The position numbers and the translations under genes were made by a program. Source: Bacilli bacterium (GTDB lineage Bacteria > Bacillota_I > Bacilli_A > RF39 > UBA660). From it: DNA of 64,000 bases. The notes under the pieces are model-generated. The model did not search any database, was not told the DNA's origin, and worked only from the letters and a program-made list of their open reading frames with translations. The DNA lies in contig JAFQTN010000007.1 in the NCBI GenBank assembly GCA_017409025.1, forward strand, positions 1 to 64,000, read 5' to 3'. Below, piece after piece: positions 45,076 to 54,877 of the stretch (its first letter is position 1; every line of letters begins with the position of its first letter).

Positions 45076-45076
45076 A

Positions 45077-46459
45077 ATGAAAGAAGAAAAAATAACAATG
45101 CAAGAAATGGTAAATTATTGTAAACAATATGGATTTATTTTCCAAGGAAGTGAAATATATGATGGGCTTGCAAATACTTGGGATTTTGGTCCTGTTGGAG
45201 CAATGCTAAAAGATAATATTAAGAAAGCATGGATAAAAAAATTTATTCAAGAAGATGTTAATAATGTTGGTTTGGATAGTGCAATTTTAATGAATCCTAA
45301 AACATGGGAAGCATCAGGACATTTAAAAACATTTTCTGATCCACTTATAGATTGTAGGGAATGTAATACAAGACATAGGGCAGATAATTTAATTAATGAT
45401 TATGCTAAAGAATCTATTGGGGATTCAATGACTCAAGATGAGATGATTAATTATATTAAAGATAATAAGGTTCCATGTCCAAAATGTGGTAAATCTAATT
45501 TTACTGATATTAGACAATTTAATTTAATGTTTAAGACATTCCAAGGTGTAACTGATGATGCCAAAGCTACAATTTATTTGAGACCAGAAACAGCTCAGGG
45601 TATATTTGTAAACTTCTTAAATGTTCAAAGAAGTATGAGATTAAAAGTTCCTTTTGGTATAGGTCAAGTAGGAAAGAGTTTTAGAAATGAAATAACACCA
45701 GGAAACTTTATATTTAGAGTAAGAGAATTTGAACAAATGGAATTAGAATTTTTCTGTAAACCTGGAACAGAATTAGAATGGCATAAATATTATAAAGATT
45801 ATTGTTATAATTATTTATTATCCTTAGGTATTGATAAAGATAGATTAAGATTAAGAGATCATTCAAAGGAAGAATTAAGTTTTTATAGTAATGCTACTAC
45901 TGATATTGAATATTTATTCCCGTTTGGATGGGGAGAACTTTGGGGTATTGCTTCAAGAACAGATTATGACTTAACTCAACATCAAAATGTATCAGGTACT
46001 AGTATGTTATATAATGATCCTGAGACTAATGAAAAATATATTCCTTATGTAATAGAACCATCTGTTGGTGTAGAAAGAACTGTACTTACTGTTTTATGTG
46101 ATGCATATACTAAAGAACAAATATCAGAAACTGATACTAGAGAAGTTATGAAGTTTCATCCATATTTAGCTCCATATAAGTGTTGTATCTTACCACTTGC
46201 TAAAAAATATCATGGTGAAAAAGCTACAGAAATTTATAGAGAGTTTAGTAAATATTTTACTACTACATATGATGAATCAGGTTCTATCGGTAAACGTTAT
46301 AGAAGACAAGATGCTATTGGAACTCCGTTCTGTATCACTATTGATGATGAGACTATTAATAATGGTACAGTAACAATAAGAGATAGAGATACGATGGAAC
46401 AAGTTACTTTAAAACTAGAAGATGTAAGAAAATATATTGAAGAGAGAATTGAATTCTAA
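45077..46459 (+). CDS. glyS: Glycyl-tRNA synthetase, alpha2 type
   Basis: This is a class II synthetase of the homodimeric (eukaryote-like) type also found in Mollicutes and some Bacilli, not the alpha-beta bacterial form. It has the N-terminal block [20 protein letters not shown], a zinc-type CPKCGKSNF segment, motif 2 [21 protein letters not shown], and motif 3 near [11 protein letters not shown]. The anticodon-binding domain starts around [11 protein letters not shown]. It has 460 residues. It is controlled by the upstream T-box. Confidence 0.97.
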   Translation: MKEEKITMQEMVNYCKQYGFIFQGSEIYDGLANTWDFGPVGAMLKDNIKKAWIKKFIQEDVNNVGLDSAILMNPKTWEASGHLKTFSDPLIDCRECNTRHRADNLINDYAKESIGDSMTQDEMINYIKDNKVPCPKCGKSNFTDIRQFNLMFKTFQGVTDDAKATIYLRPETAQGIFVNFLNVQRSMRLKVPFGIGQVGKSFRNEITPGNFIFRVREFEQMELEFFCKPGTELEWHKYYKDYCYNYLLSLGIDKDRLRLRDHSKEELSFYSNATTDIEYLFPFGWGELWGIASRTDYDLTQHQNVSGTSMLYNDPETNEKYIPYVIEPSVGVERTVLTVLCDAYTKEQISETDTREVMKFHPYLAPYKCCILPLAKKYHGEKATEIYREFSKYFTTTYDESGSIGKRYRRQDAIGTPFCITIDDETINNGTVTIRDRDTMEQVTLKLEDVRKYIEERIEF

Positions 46460-47202
46460 TGATGATCAGGGCAGTTTTGGAAAGTAGACATAAATTTATT
46501 TATTATGATAATGAAAGTATTGACTCATTAAGAGAATTATCTAATGAATATGTAGCAAAACTTAATAGTACTGAACCAATAGTAATTCATATATTAGATG
46601 AAACCCTTCCTGTTCCTAGCGATAATCCATTATTAAATAAAGATATAATTAATAGCTTTCATAATAGATACTATGAATTATTAATATTTTTATCTATTAT
46701 AGATGAGATTATAAATCATATAAATAATGAAGAATTAAATAAATATTTACTACGTTTATTTAAAATGGTTTCGTATTGTGGTAATGCTGAAATTAAAGAT
46801 GTTAAAACATTAAGAACGATGTTAATAGATAGCAAGAATATATATAAAGAAACATATATAGAATATATAACTACCGGTAATTATGGGGATTTTTATAATA
46901 AAGTTCCAATTAAATTTGTTATGTTAGATAATATATTACCAGTATTAAAAGAAAAAATTAATTTAGAAGAACATTTTAACATATTATTAGAATTAAAGGG
47001 TGATATATCTAAATATACATCTAGAGCTATCAATGACTATATTGCATCAAGATGTAATGGATATTTATCTATGAATGTATTATTAGAAAGTGAAACTGAT
47101 TGGAAAAGTTGGCATTCAAATAATGGACAATTAATTGAATGGTGTCATGATTATACAAATATTGATTTGAGAACTGTGAAAAAAAGAACTAGACAGAATT
47201 AA
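46459..47202 (+). CDS. Soluble protein of unknown function after glyS
   Basis: The start codon overlaps the glyS stop (TAATG), with a second in-frame ATG at 46462. The 247-residue product is mostly helical with no membrane segment. Recurring features are the acidic block HILDETLPVPSDNP and a Trp-rich C-terminus (ESETDWKSWHSNNGQLIEW). I know no family. As the last gene of the T-box operon it should be co-regulated with glyS. It ends 1 base from a terminator. Confidence 0.7.
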   Translation: MMIRAVLESRHKFIYYDNESIDSLRELSNEYVAKLNSTEPIVIHILDETLPVPSDNPLLNKDIINSFHNRYYELLIFLSIIDEIINHINNEELNKYLLRLFKMVSYCGNAEIKDVKTLRTMLIDSKNIYKETYIEYITTGNYGDFYNKVPIKFVMLDNILPVLKEKINLEEHFNILLELKGDISKYTSRAINDYIASRCNGYLSMNVLLESETDWKSWHSNNGQLIEWCHDYTNIDLRTVKKRTRQN

Positions 47203-47231
47203 AAAAAGAATATTTAATATATTCTTTTTTT
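47201..47231 (+). terminator. Terminator of the glyS operon
   Basis: A 13-bp stem (47201-47213 with 47219-47231) around TTAAT, with a T run on its right arm. Confidence 0.85.
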
Positions 47232-47285
47232 CTTGTTTAATCAAATATTTTATAATATAATTATCTTAGTAAAGGAGACTTAAAT

Positions 47286-48893
47286 ATGGAAAATAGTTCT
47301 TTTAAAAATAGAAATTTATTAGTATTAGCATTTGAAATATTACTTATTATAGTAGCAATAGGTGGTTTAACTTTCGCTACTTCTAGATTATTAGATAGTA
47401 GTTCTAGTGCAATTTTGACTTTTGGTGAATACAATGTTGATTATATTGGGAAGACTGAAATTGCTGTATCAGAATTAGAACCAATATCTGATAGTTTAAT
47501 TAATTATAATACTAGTGAAGATGTAATTAGAGTAGAGTTTTCTTTCAGGGGAGTAGATACTAATGAGAATGAAGATTTAATATATGATATTATGTTAAAA
47601 GATATTAATATAGATTGTTCTTTATTGAATGAGTATACTAAATGGAATTTATATAAAAATGGAAAATTATTATATAATGGTAATTTTGATCCGGAGTTTG
47701 ATGGTAATATTTTAACTGATAATTATAGATTTACAGAGACTCAACAAGATTTACCTAAACATAATCAAGATTATGATGATTATGTACTAATAATATGGAT
47801 TAGTGAGGCTTGTGAAGATTTAACTAATTGTGAATATGTAGATCAAACTAATATAGTTAATAGCAATTTAGATATGAAATTATTTATAGCAGTATCTACT
47901 GGTAAAAAGGTAGAATATCAAAGAGTTGCTAATGATAATTATGTATGTGTAAATAAACCAGAGTTATATAACAAAATGGTACCTGTTTATTATGATAGTG
48001 GTAATTGGAAGGTAGCGGATACTACTAATAGTGATGTTAGTAAATTATGGTATGATTATGGAAAAGCTAGATGGGCTAATGCAGTAGTTGTTAATACTGA
48101 TAAATATAATAATAGTAAAGTAGGTGCTATAGTTAGTGAAGAAGATATTTTAGCATATTATGTATGGATACCTAGATATAAATATAAATTATGGAATAGT
48201 GAGGAATTAATAACAGATAGTTATAATGCTTATGAAAAGGGAATTGAAATTATATTTGAGAGTGGTGTTAATAGTAGTGGTACTGTTAAGTGTATAGAAG
48301 ATAAATGTAATAGTAAGAATAATAATTATTTAACACATCCAGCTTTTTCAGATAATTTAAGAGGTTTTTGGATAAGCAAATATGAAATAAGTGATGGTAA
48401 TAAATTTATTCCTAATGCATCTATACTTATGAATAAAAATTTAGAAGAATATAATAATATTATAAATAATTTAAGTGTAGATTATGGATTAGAAGATATT
48501 GCTACTAGTCATGTTGTTACTAATTTAGAATGGGGATCAACATTATATTTAAGTCATTCAAAATATGGAATCTGCGATAGTAATGGATGTAAAAGTGTAT
48601 CTGTAAATGATAGTTATATTTCTGAAAAAGATAAGAGAGATACTACTACTAGCGATGTATATGGAGTATATGATATGGCTGGTTCTACTGGTGAATATGT
48701 TCAAGGAACTACTGGTCTTGGTAGTGCGCTATCGGAAGTGATAATTAAAGGTAATGATACTTGGTATAATGGCTACTATAATAATAATTATAAAGATTAT
48801 ATTATACGTGGAGGCGTGGATACGGGATTATTTAATACTGGAGATATTGGGATGACTAATGTATCTACGAGAAGTGTTTTTGTTAGTAAATAG
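47286..48893 (+). CDS. Anchored surface protein with FGE/C-type-lectin-like C-terminal domain
   Basis: One helix (about residues 13-32, ending GGLTFATS) forms a signal/anchor, followed by a beta-rich region (about 40-220). The C-terminal domain from about residue 255 matches the one at 32-34 kb: WYDYGKARWANAVVV, ILAYYVWIPRYKYK, THPAFSDNLRGFWISKYE, LEWGSTLYLSHSKYGIC, YGVYDMAGSTGEYV and IIRGGVDTG. It is probably a surface binding protein. The product is 535 residues. A hairpin and the promoter of the ATPase cluster follow it directly. Confidence 0.72.
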   Translation: MENSSFKNRNLLVLAFEILLIIVAIGGLTFATSRLLDSSSSAILTFGEYNVDYIGKTEIAVSELEPISDSLINYNTSEDVIRVEFSFRGVDTNENEDLIYDIMLKDINIDCSLLNEYTKWNLYKNGKLLYNGNFDPEFDGNILTDNYRFTETQQDLPKHNQDYDDYVLIIWISEACEDLTNCEYVDQTNIVNSNLDMKLFIAVSTGKKVEYQRVANDNYVCVNKPELYNKMVPVYYDSGNWKVADTTNSDVSKLWYDYGKARWANAVVVNTDKYNNSKVGAIVSEEDILAYYVWIPRYKYKLWNSEELITDSYNAYEKGIEIIFESGVNSSGTVKCIEDKCNSKNNNYLTHPAFSDNLRGFWISKYEISDGNKFIPNASILMNKNLEEYNNIINNLSVDYGLEDIATSHVVTNLEWGSTLYLSHSKYGICDSNGCKSVSVNDSYISEKDKRDTTTSDVYGVYDMAGSTGEYVQGTTGLGSALSEVIIKGNDTWYNGYYNNNYKDYIIRGGVDTGLFNTGDIGMTNVSTRSVFVSK

Positions 48894-48945
48894 CAAGAAA
48901 AACTAAATGAATTTTAATTTATATATAATGAATTATTTTAAAGAA

Positions 48946-48971
48946 AAAAGGGACTCAAATGAGTCTCTTTT
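48946..48971 (+). terminator. Hairpin terminator before the ATPase cluster
   Basis: AAAAGGGACTC (48946-48956) pairs with GAGTCTCTTTT (48961-48971) with a G-U pair; the T run is short (TTTT). Confidence 0.65.
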
Positions 48972-48973
48972 CG

Positions 48974-49002
48974 TTGACATAATACTATTAGAATGATATA
49001 AT
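48974..49002 (+). promoter_or_regulatory. Consensus promoter of the surface-protein/ATPase cluster
   Basis: TTGACA (48974-48979), a 17-base spacer and TATAAT (48997-49002): both boxes are perfect. GAGGTGG precedes the first ATG at 49048. Confidence 0.85.
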
Positions 49003-49047
49003 TTTTATAGTATGGGAAAGTACCTAAAATAGTTATGAGGTGGAATA

Positions 49048-52000
49048 ATGAAGAAATTATTTAATAGTAGATTTTTATTTATAATGGCTGCTAGTTTAAT
49101 AGTATTAATATTATTAGTTATTGGAGCTTTTTATTTGTTTGATGACGAGGATAACGAATTTATTAAAAGTGGTTATGTACTTAATCCACTTAGTTCTACT
49201 TCGGAAAAATATTTCTTTAATGAAAATGTTGGCTATAAAGAAAATTTGTCTTCGATGATAGAATTTAAGGATGTGGATGATAATACTGTTACTATTTTAA
49301 AGGATAGTTTTGTTCATTATTTAGATGAATCAATTTCTTTTCTTAAGAATGGGGCTATTTTAGATTTGAATTCTATTGAAGGGAATAGAGCTGTTTCTTT
49401 TTATAATATTACTAATGAATCTGTAATAGAAAAAAAAGATGATAGCTATTTAATTGAATCTGCTAGTGGAGATATTAAACTTAATAATTTTATTGGTAGA
49501 ATTAGTGATGATAAATACATTGTTGTAGGTAATTTGAATTTAAAGATGGCTGGTAATTCTACGATGATTAAGGGCGATTACTTTGAAGTTGTTTATGTAG
49601 AAGAAGGAATTGTAAATATTGAAAACAAAGATGTTAAATATCAAGTTGCTGCAGCAGATACACTTATTCATGTTGACAATGATATTGTAATTGATTTAGG
49701 AAATAAAAAAATTAGTTCTTCGGACCAAGATGTAATGTCAATTACTTCAATAACAATAAATGGCAATGAAAATATTGAAATTGTACCTAAAGCTCCTGAA
49801 AATAACGAAACTGGCTCAGGTGGTGGTTCTGGCTCTGGATCTGGAAGTGGTTCAGGTTCTGGAAGTGGAGATGGAACTGGTTCAGGTGACGGAAGTGGTG
49901 AAGGTACAGGTAATGAAGATGGTGCCGGAGATGGTTCTACCGATGGAAGTGGTTCAGGTGACGGAAGTGGCTCTGGTGGTACTGGTAATGATGGTTCTTT
50001 AGGAGAAGAAACTGATGATGTTACAATTTCTTTGAAAGAAGCTACTATAGGTAGTACAAAAATAGATGTAATATTCGATGTTGTTAATAATACTGAAGAA
50101 GATTTATTTAAATTACAAGTTGTTAATTTAAATACAGGTAGAACTGTGGATATAGTTGCAGAGGTTTTAAAAGATGTTCAAATTCAAGTTAATTTGTTGA
50201 CTCCGAATACTAAGTATTTATTTATGGTTGTTAATGAAAAAGATAATGGTAAATATTTTCAAAAAGTATTAGAAACTACTGGATTTGGTATTAAATTGGA
50301 AAAATCTTATGCTACTGAAAGTTCTTTAGTTTATAAAGTAATTGTTGATGAGAATGCTGATATAACTAATGCTAAATTATCGTTATATAAATTTAATGAA
50401 GAAACGATGCAAAATGAAATTGTGACTACTAGTTATTATGATACTGAGACTGGTGAAATAAAAGAAATAGAAAAAATTACTTATTTATCTAATATAGATG
50501 GTATAGAATCGGGAGAATATGAAATAATTTATGATGGTTTGGATAGCAATACTATTTATACTGCTGTATTGGATGAATTTTCTGTTGCTTCTTCTAATTT
50601 TAAAGATGTATATAATATTACTTTGACATCTATGACTTTAAAGAAAACACCGTCTTTTAACGAAATGGTTGTATCTAAGAATACTAGTAATGGAAGTTTT
50701 GATTTATCTCTTAGTAATATTCAAGATAAGGATAATGCTATTGTTAATTATACTTATATGGTATATAACAAATATGATGATTCGTTGGCAATTAATCCAA
50801 TTGTTAATAACAATGCTTCTCCAATTACTGTTAAAATAGGACAAGGTGCTAATGAACTGAAAAATGATATTAATTATTATTATAAGGTTATTATAGAGTA
50901 TTTTGATAATGAAAAATATATTGAATATATTACTACTGATAGTATTGTTTTTGTAATGGGTACTGATCCTTATATCACTGTTGTTCCTAATAGTAGTTTA
51001 GTTAGTTATGATGCTATTGGTGCAACAATATATTTGAAAGATAATAGTTGTTTAATTTCAATGCCAGGAAGAGAAATGTGTAATGGCAGCAGTAGTACAG
51101 TGATTGAAGTTAGTAGAGTAAATTCTTTAACTGGAGAATTGTTTCCAATATTTACAAAACTTGTAGATTTTGAAGTAACTGATAACGAGATAAAATATGA
51201 TTTATATGTTGATGGACTTCAAGCTGGAACTACATACAATATTGAAGTTCGGGCTGATAGAATTGATATCGAAGGTGAAGATAGAGATTATATTCTTCAT
51301 ACTGATGAGTCAAAAAGAACTATTACAACAAAATCTTTAACAAATTTTATTGCTGAGTGGACAGATTTTGGTAGTAGTGCAAATCATGTTGTTAATTTAG
51401 AAAGTAAATTTATATCAGATGAAGAAACTGGGACAATGACTGGTGAAGAAAGTGCTGCTTCAATTGAAAAGGTTACTATTAAATTATATACGGGAAATAA
51501 TATTACTGATTTAGAAAGTGTTCTTCCGATAGCTACCAAGAATTTTTATAATACTGATGGATTTAATATAAAAGAGCAATTTTATGATAATGGTTATGTT
51601 ATAACTACTGATGAGACATTTGGCCTTAATTTAGAAGCGTTAAAAGATATTGGTGTAGATGGAAAACTAAGCGAATATTATACAATTTTGGTTAATGCTT
51701 ATTATGATATGGCTGGTAAAAATGAAGTTAATTTAACTAATAATGTTACTGCTTATCAGATAAATCCAATATTATTTATGGATGATATTGAAGAACCTAT
51801 TATTGAAATTCAAGGCATTAATAATAGTGCTTCAGGAAATAAATTTAAGAATTTAACTAATAATGGGACAATAGTTGGTTATAAAGTAACAGCAGCGTTT
51901 GATAGAGCTGGTATGGTGCTTAATAAATTGATACCTCAAAAGATTAATTTCTATGTTTATAATTCTAATAAACAGAAAATTAAATTCTATGTGGAGAAAG

Positions 52001-54861
52001 ATAATGGAGATTTACAATTAGTTGATAAAATTTCTTCTGATTTAGGTGAGAGTAATTATTATGAGACTATGATATATATGGATTATGGTACTGCATATGA
52101 AATTAAAGATAGTGTGATGAGTCGTGGAAATTTATTCTATATTGGATACGAAATTGAAACTTTAGCAGATGGTGAATCTTTATTATATCCTGTAGCTAAG
52201 GGAGAGGATACTCCTTCTGATTATGGATTATATGAACTAATTTTATCTGAGAAAGAAACTCCTAGTATTAAGATGTATATCTCTAAATCTGATAGAAATA
52301 GTATTACATATACTTATAATATAAAAGATCCTGATAATGCTTTATATAAAGAAGTAGATAGTGAAAATTATGGATTTTATGCTAAAATTGGTGATGGTAA
52401 TGAGATAAAACTTGATTTAACAAAAACAGACGGTGCTTATAATATGTTTGATGGTAGTGTTACTGTATCTGAAATGAAAAATGGAGATTTATATTCATTA
52501 TATTATAAGAAAAATTTAACAAAGACAGGTTTGTTTGAAACAGATGTTGTTAATTATTTAGATGGTGAAGATTTAGGGGTAAGAATCTTTGATGGATATT
52601 ATGATGCTAATAGTGGTGATTATAATTTTAAATATCAGATTATTAATAATCCTTTAGTAGACAATAAGGTAACTATTAAGATATTAGCTAGTGATGAGAT
52701 GTTAAGTAGAATTTTAAGTTATAAGATTAATTTTACTGATTCTAAGAAAAATACTTTAGATAAAGAACTTTGGAATTTGTCTAGTTGTGATGGTGATTTA
52801 GAAGATGATTTACCAAGATGTCTTTCTATTGATTATACAGAGTTAAAGAATGCTGGTATGAAATCTGAACAAAATAATATAAATTCGATTAAAGTTAAGG
52901 TTGTTGCTTTATATGATAACGGTCTTACTGGATATGATTATAAGGTTGGCAATATGGAAGATGCTGATTATGAATATATGATAATGCAAAATAATAATAC
53001 TGAATTAGGCTTAGGTAATTATGTGTCTTTTGATAATAATGGCGAGTTAGCTTTATGGAATATTGAATTTCCTAAGGGATATTATACTTATTCACGTAGT
53101 AATTCATTAGTATATTATGAAAGTAAATTAAATAAGGCTCATAAGACTAATATTTCTGTTAATTTATCTAGTGTAGGTTATTCTTCACTTTATGGAATTT
53201 TAAATCCTAAAATGGTTTCATCTGATGCAATGGAATGTTCTACTAATGTTGATGGAACTTGTAATACCTTTTCATTTAGTAGTATTACACCTAAGGTAAA
53301 CGTTTCTGAAAAATCTTCTTTATTAAACGGCAGTGTTATGAATTTAGCATTCTCTGGAGTAGATTTAAGTGATATAAAAAATGAAGGTACTAGTAGTGAA
53401 CCAGAATATTATATATATATCGAGACATGGAATGATGAGAGTTTAGTTGGAGAGCTTAGTGCTGTTGTTAGACCAACATTAAAAATAAAATTAGATAATA
53501 ATAGTCCTAATAAATCGATTTCTACAACAATTGATGGATTACAAAAAGATAATAAATATTACTTTAATATTTATGCAAATATGTATATAGATAATAAAGT
53601 GATTTATCAACAGTTATTTGATGCTGGTTATACTGATAGATATGAAAGTAAGACTTATAGTTTTACAACACTTAAACCAAGTGATATATTTCATAGTTTA
53701 AATGTTAGTTATTCATCATCTGGTGAGATATATGGTAATAGAAGTTTAAATACTCAAATTAATTTATCTGCTTATAAGAATAATATTCCTTATAACTTTG
53801 ATTTGGTTTATGTATTGTGTAACGTTGATAATTATGATGAGTGTGGACCAAATGATTCAGATAAAAATATATTTAAGAAAAATATCTCAGTAGATGATAT
53901 ATCAACAAATGTTGTTGATAGTTATGATATATCTGAATTTGATTTAGAATTTGATAAGAATTACTATTTAATGGTATACGCTATTGTAGATACTTATAAG
54001 TTAAATAATAGTAGTGAGTTAATTTTAACAAAAGATAATATTTTACTTAATAGATATGATATTAATGTAAAATTAAAGAAACTAACTGAACCTACTTTTG
54101 TAGTTACTAGAAATGCAGTTTTAGCGGGAATTGATGAGTATGCTATTGATTTTGAAATAGTGGTAAATGATTCAGATAGAACTTTAGAAAATGGTAAATA
54201 CTATGTTAAATTAACTGATATTACTGGTAAAGTTGTTGGCACAATGCAACTTTTGGGTGATGATGGTAATTATTATGATATATCTGATTATGAGAATTAT
54301 GCTTTTGATGCGTTTGTTGTTAATAAGAAAGTAAGAATTACTGGATTAGAACCTGATACAAAATATATTTTTAAAGTATATGGCGATGCATATTTAAATA
54401 ACTATACTGAAGATACTTTACCTGGTAGAGAAAATAGAACATATGAAGTTAATAAAACTTATACTATATATTCTACAAATAATTATGGGGTGGCATTTGG
54501 TAAGGAAATTTTATATAGTGCTACTGAAAAAAGTATAGTTGTAACATTTTCTGGTGGTTCTAACTTTGATAATGTTGTAGAAGTTAATTATACAGTTACG
54601 AATTATGAAGTTGGTGCTAATTATAGTGGTACATTTGTAATTGGAGAAAATAATAAATATTTTGAGATTTATAAGAATTCAGATAACTGGGTATTTATAA
54701 TAGATCCCACTGATATGAAAAATATTTTAGGACAAATATATAATATCAATTTAAGTTTTAAGGTAAAAATACCTGAAACTGAAGAATTTGTTGTTTTAAC
54801 AAGTGCTGATAATCCTAAGTTTGAAGGACAAGTTCTATATGTAGAAGAAGAAAAAAAATAA
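49048..54861 (+). CDS. Giant anchored surface protein with Gly-Ser linker and Fn3-like repeats
   Basis: This 1937-residue protein is the largest in the window. A short basic start and one helix (residues 9-31) anchor it; there is no cleavage or LPxTG signal. Residues about 35-250 are a beta-rich domain. Residues 256-318 are a Gly/Ser/Asp linker. The remaining 1600 residues look like a chain of fibronectin-III-like units, with the F-strand pattern L-x-P/x-x-T-x-Y at about 385 (TPNTKYLFMVV), 498 (DSNTIYTAVL), 723 (QAGTTYNIEV), 1497 (QKDNKYYFNIY) and 1766 (EPDTKYIFKVY). It heads the cluster that ends in an F-type-like ATPase. Function is unknown; adhesin or force-bearing arm is my inference. Confidence 0.8.
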   Translation: MKKLFNSRFLFIMAASLIVLILLVIGAFYLFDDEDNEFIKSGYVLNPLSSTSEKYFFNENVGYKENLSSMIEFKDVDDNTVTILKDSFVHYLDESISFLKNGAILDLNSIEGNRAVSFYNITNESVIEKKDDSYLIESASGDIKLNNFIGRISDDKYIVVGNLNLKMAGNSTMIKGDYFEVVYVEEGIVNIENKDVKYQVAAADTLIHVDNDIVIDLGNKKISSSDQDVMSITSITINGNENIEIVPKAPENNETGSGGGSGSGSGSGSGSGSGDGTGSGDGSGEGTGNEDGAGDGSTDGSGSGDGSGSGGTGNDGSLGEETDDVTISLKEATIGSTKIDVIFDVVNNTEEDLFKLQVVNLNTGRTVDIVAEVLKDVQIQVNLLTPNTKYLFMVVNEKDNGKYFQKVLETTGFGIKLEKSYATESSLVYKVIVDENADITNAKLSLYKFNEETMQNEIVTTSYYDTETGEIKEIEKITYLSNIDGIESGEYEIIYDGLDSNTIYTAVLDEFSVASSNFKDVYNITLTSMTLKKTPSFNEMVVSKNTSNGSFDLSLSNIQDKDNAIVNYTYMVYNKYDDSLAINPIVNNNASPITVKIGQGANELKNDINYYYKVIIEYFDNEKYIEYITTDSIVFVMGTDPYITVVPNSSLVSYDAIGATIYLKDNSCLISMPGREMCNGSSSTVIEVSRVNSLTGELFPIFTKLVDFEVTDNEIKYDLYVDGLQAGTTYNIEVRADRIDIEGEDRDYILHTDESKRTITTKSLTNFIAEWTDFGSSANHVVNLESKFISDEETGTMTGEESAASIEKVTIKLYTGNNITDLESVLPIATKNFYNTDGFNIKEQFYDNGYVITTDETFGLNLEALKDIGVDGKLSEYYTILVNAYYDMAGKNEVNLTNNVTAYQINPILFMDDIEEPIIEIQGINNSASGNKFKNLTNNGTIVGYKVTAAFDRAGMVLNKLIPQKINFYVYNSNKQKIKFYVEKDNGDLQLVDKISSDLGESNYYETMIYMDYGTAYEIKDSVMSRGNLFYIGYEIETLADGESLLYPVAKGEDTPSDYGLYELILSEKETPSIKMYISKSDRNSITYTYNIKDPDNALYKEVDSENYGFYAKIGDGNEIKLDLTKTDGAYNMFDGSVTVSEMKNGDLYSLYYKKNLTKTGLFETDVVNYLDGEDLGVRIFDGYYDANSGDYNFKYQIINNPLVDNKVTIKILASDEMLSRILSYKINFTDSKKNTLDKELWNLSSCDGDLEDDLPRCLSIDYTELKNAGMKSEQNNINSIKVKVVALYDNGLTGYDYKVGNMEDADYEYMIMQNNNTELGLGNYVSFDNNGELALWNIEFPKGYYTYSRSNSLVYYESKLNKAHKTNISVNLSSVGYSSLYGILNPKMVSSDAMECSTNVDGTCNTFSFSSITPKVNVSEKSSLLNGSVMNLAFSGVDLSDIKNEGTSSEPEYYIYIETWNDESLVGELSAVVRPTLKIKLDNNSPNKSISTTIDGLQKDNKYYFNIYANMYIDNKVIYQQLFDAGYTDRYESKTYSFTTLKPSDIFHSLNVSYSSSGEIYGNRSLNTQINLSAYKNNIPYNFDLVYVLCNVDNYDECGPNDSDKNIFKKNISVDDISTNVVDSYDISEFDLEFDKNYYLMVYAIVDTYKLNNSSELILTKDNILLNRYDINVKLKKLTEPTFVVTRNAVLAGIDEYAIDFEIVVNDSDRTLENGKYYVKLTDITGKVVGTMQLLGDDGNYYDISDYENYAFDAFVVNKKVRITGLEPDTKYIFKVYGDAYLNNYTEDTLPGRENRTYEVNKTYTIYSTNNYGVAFGKEILYSATEKSIVVTFSGGSNFDNVVEVNYTVTNYEVGANYSGTFVIGENNKYFEIYKNSDNWVFIIDPTDMKNILGQIYNINLSFKVKIPETEEFVVLTSADNPKFEGQVLYVEEEKK
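49813..50003 (+). repeat. Gly-Ser-rich linker repeats in the giant protein gene
   Basis: Imperfect in-frame repeats of GGWAGTGGTTCAGGT-like units encode (GSG)n with Asp, Glu and Thr. The 20-base string GGTTCAGGTGACGGAAGTGG occurs exactly at 49879-49898 and 49951-49970, 72 bases apart. The tract is much richer in G than its surroundings. Confidence 0.85.
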
Positions 54862-54877
54862 TTGGAGGTTAGAATTT

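Noticed and set aside
49813-50003. CRISPR-like array
   Set aside because: The repeats are short, in frame, without unique spacers, and encode a Gly-Ser linker.
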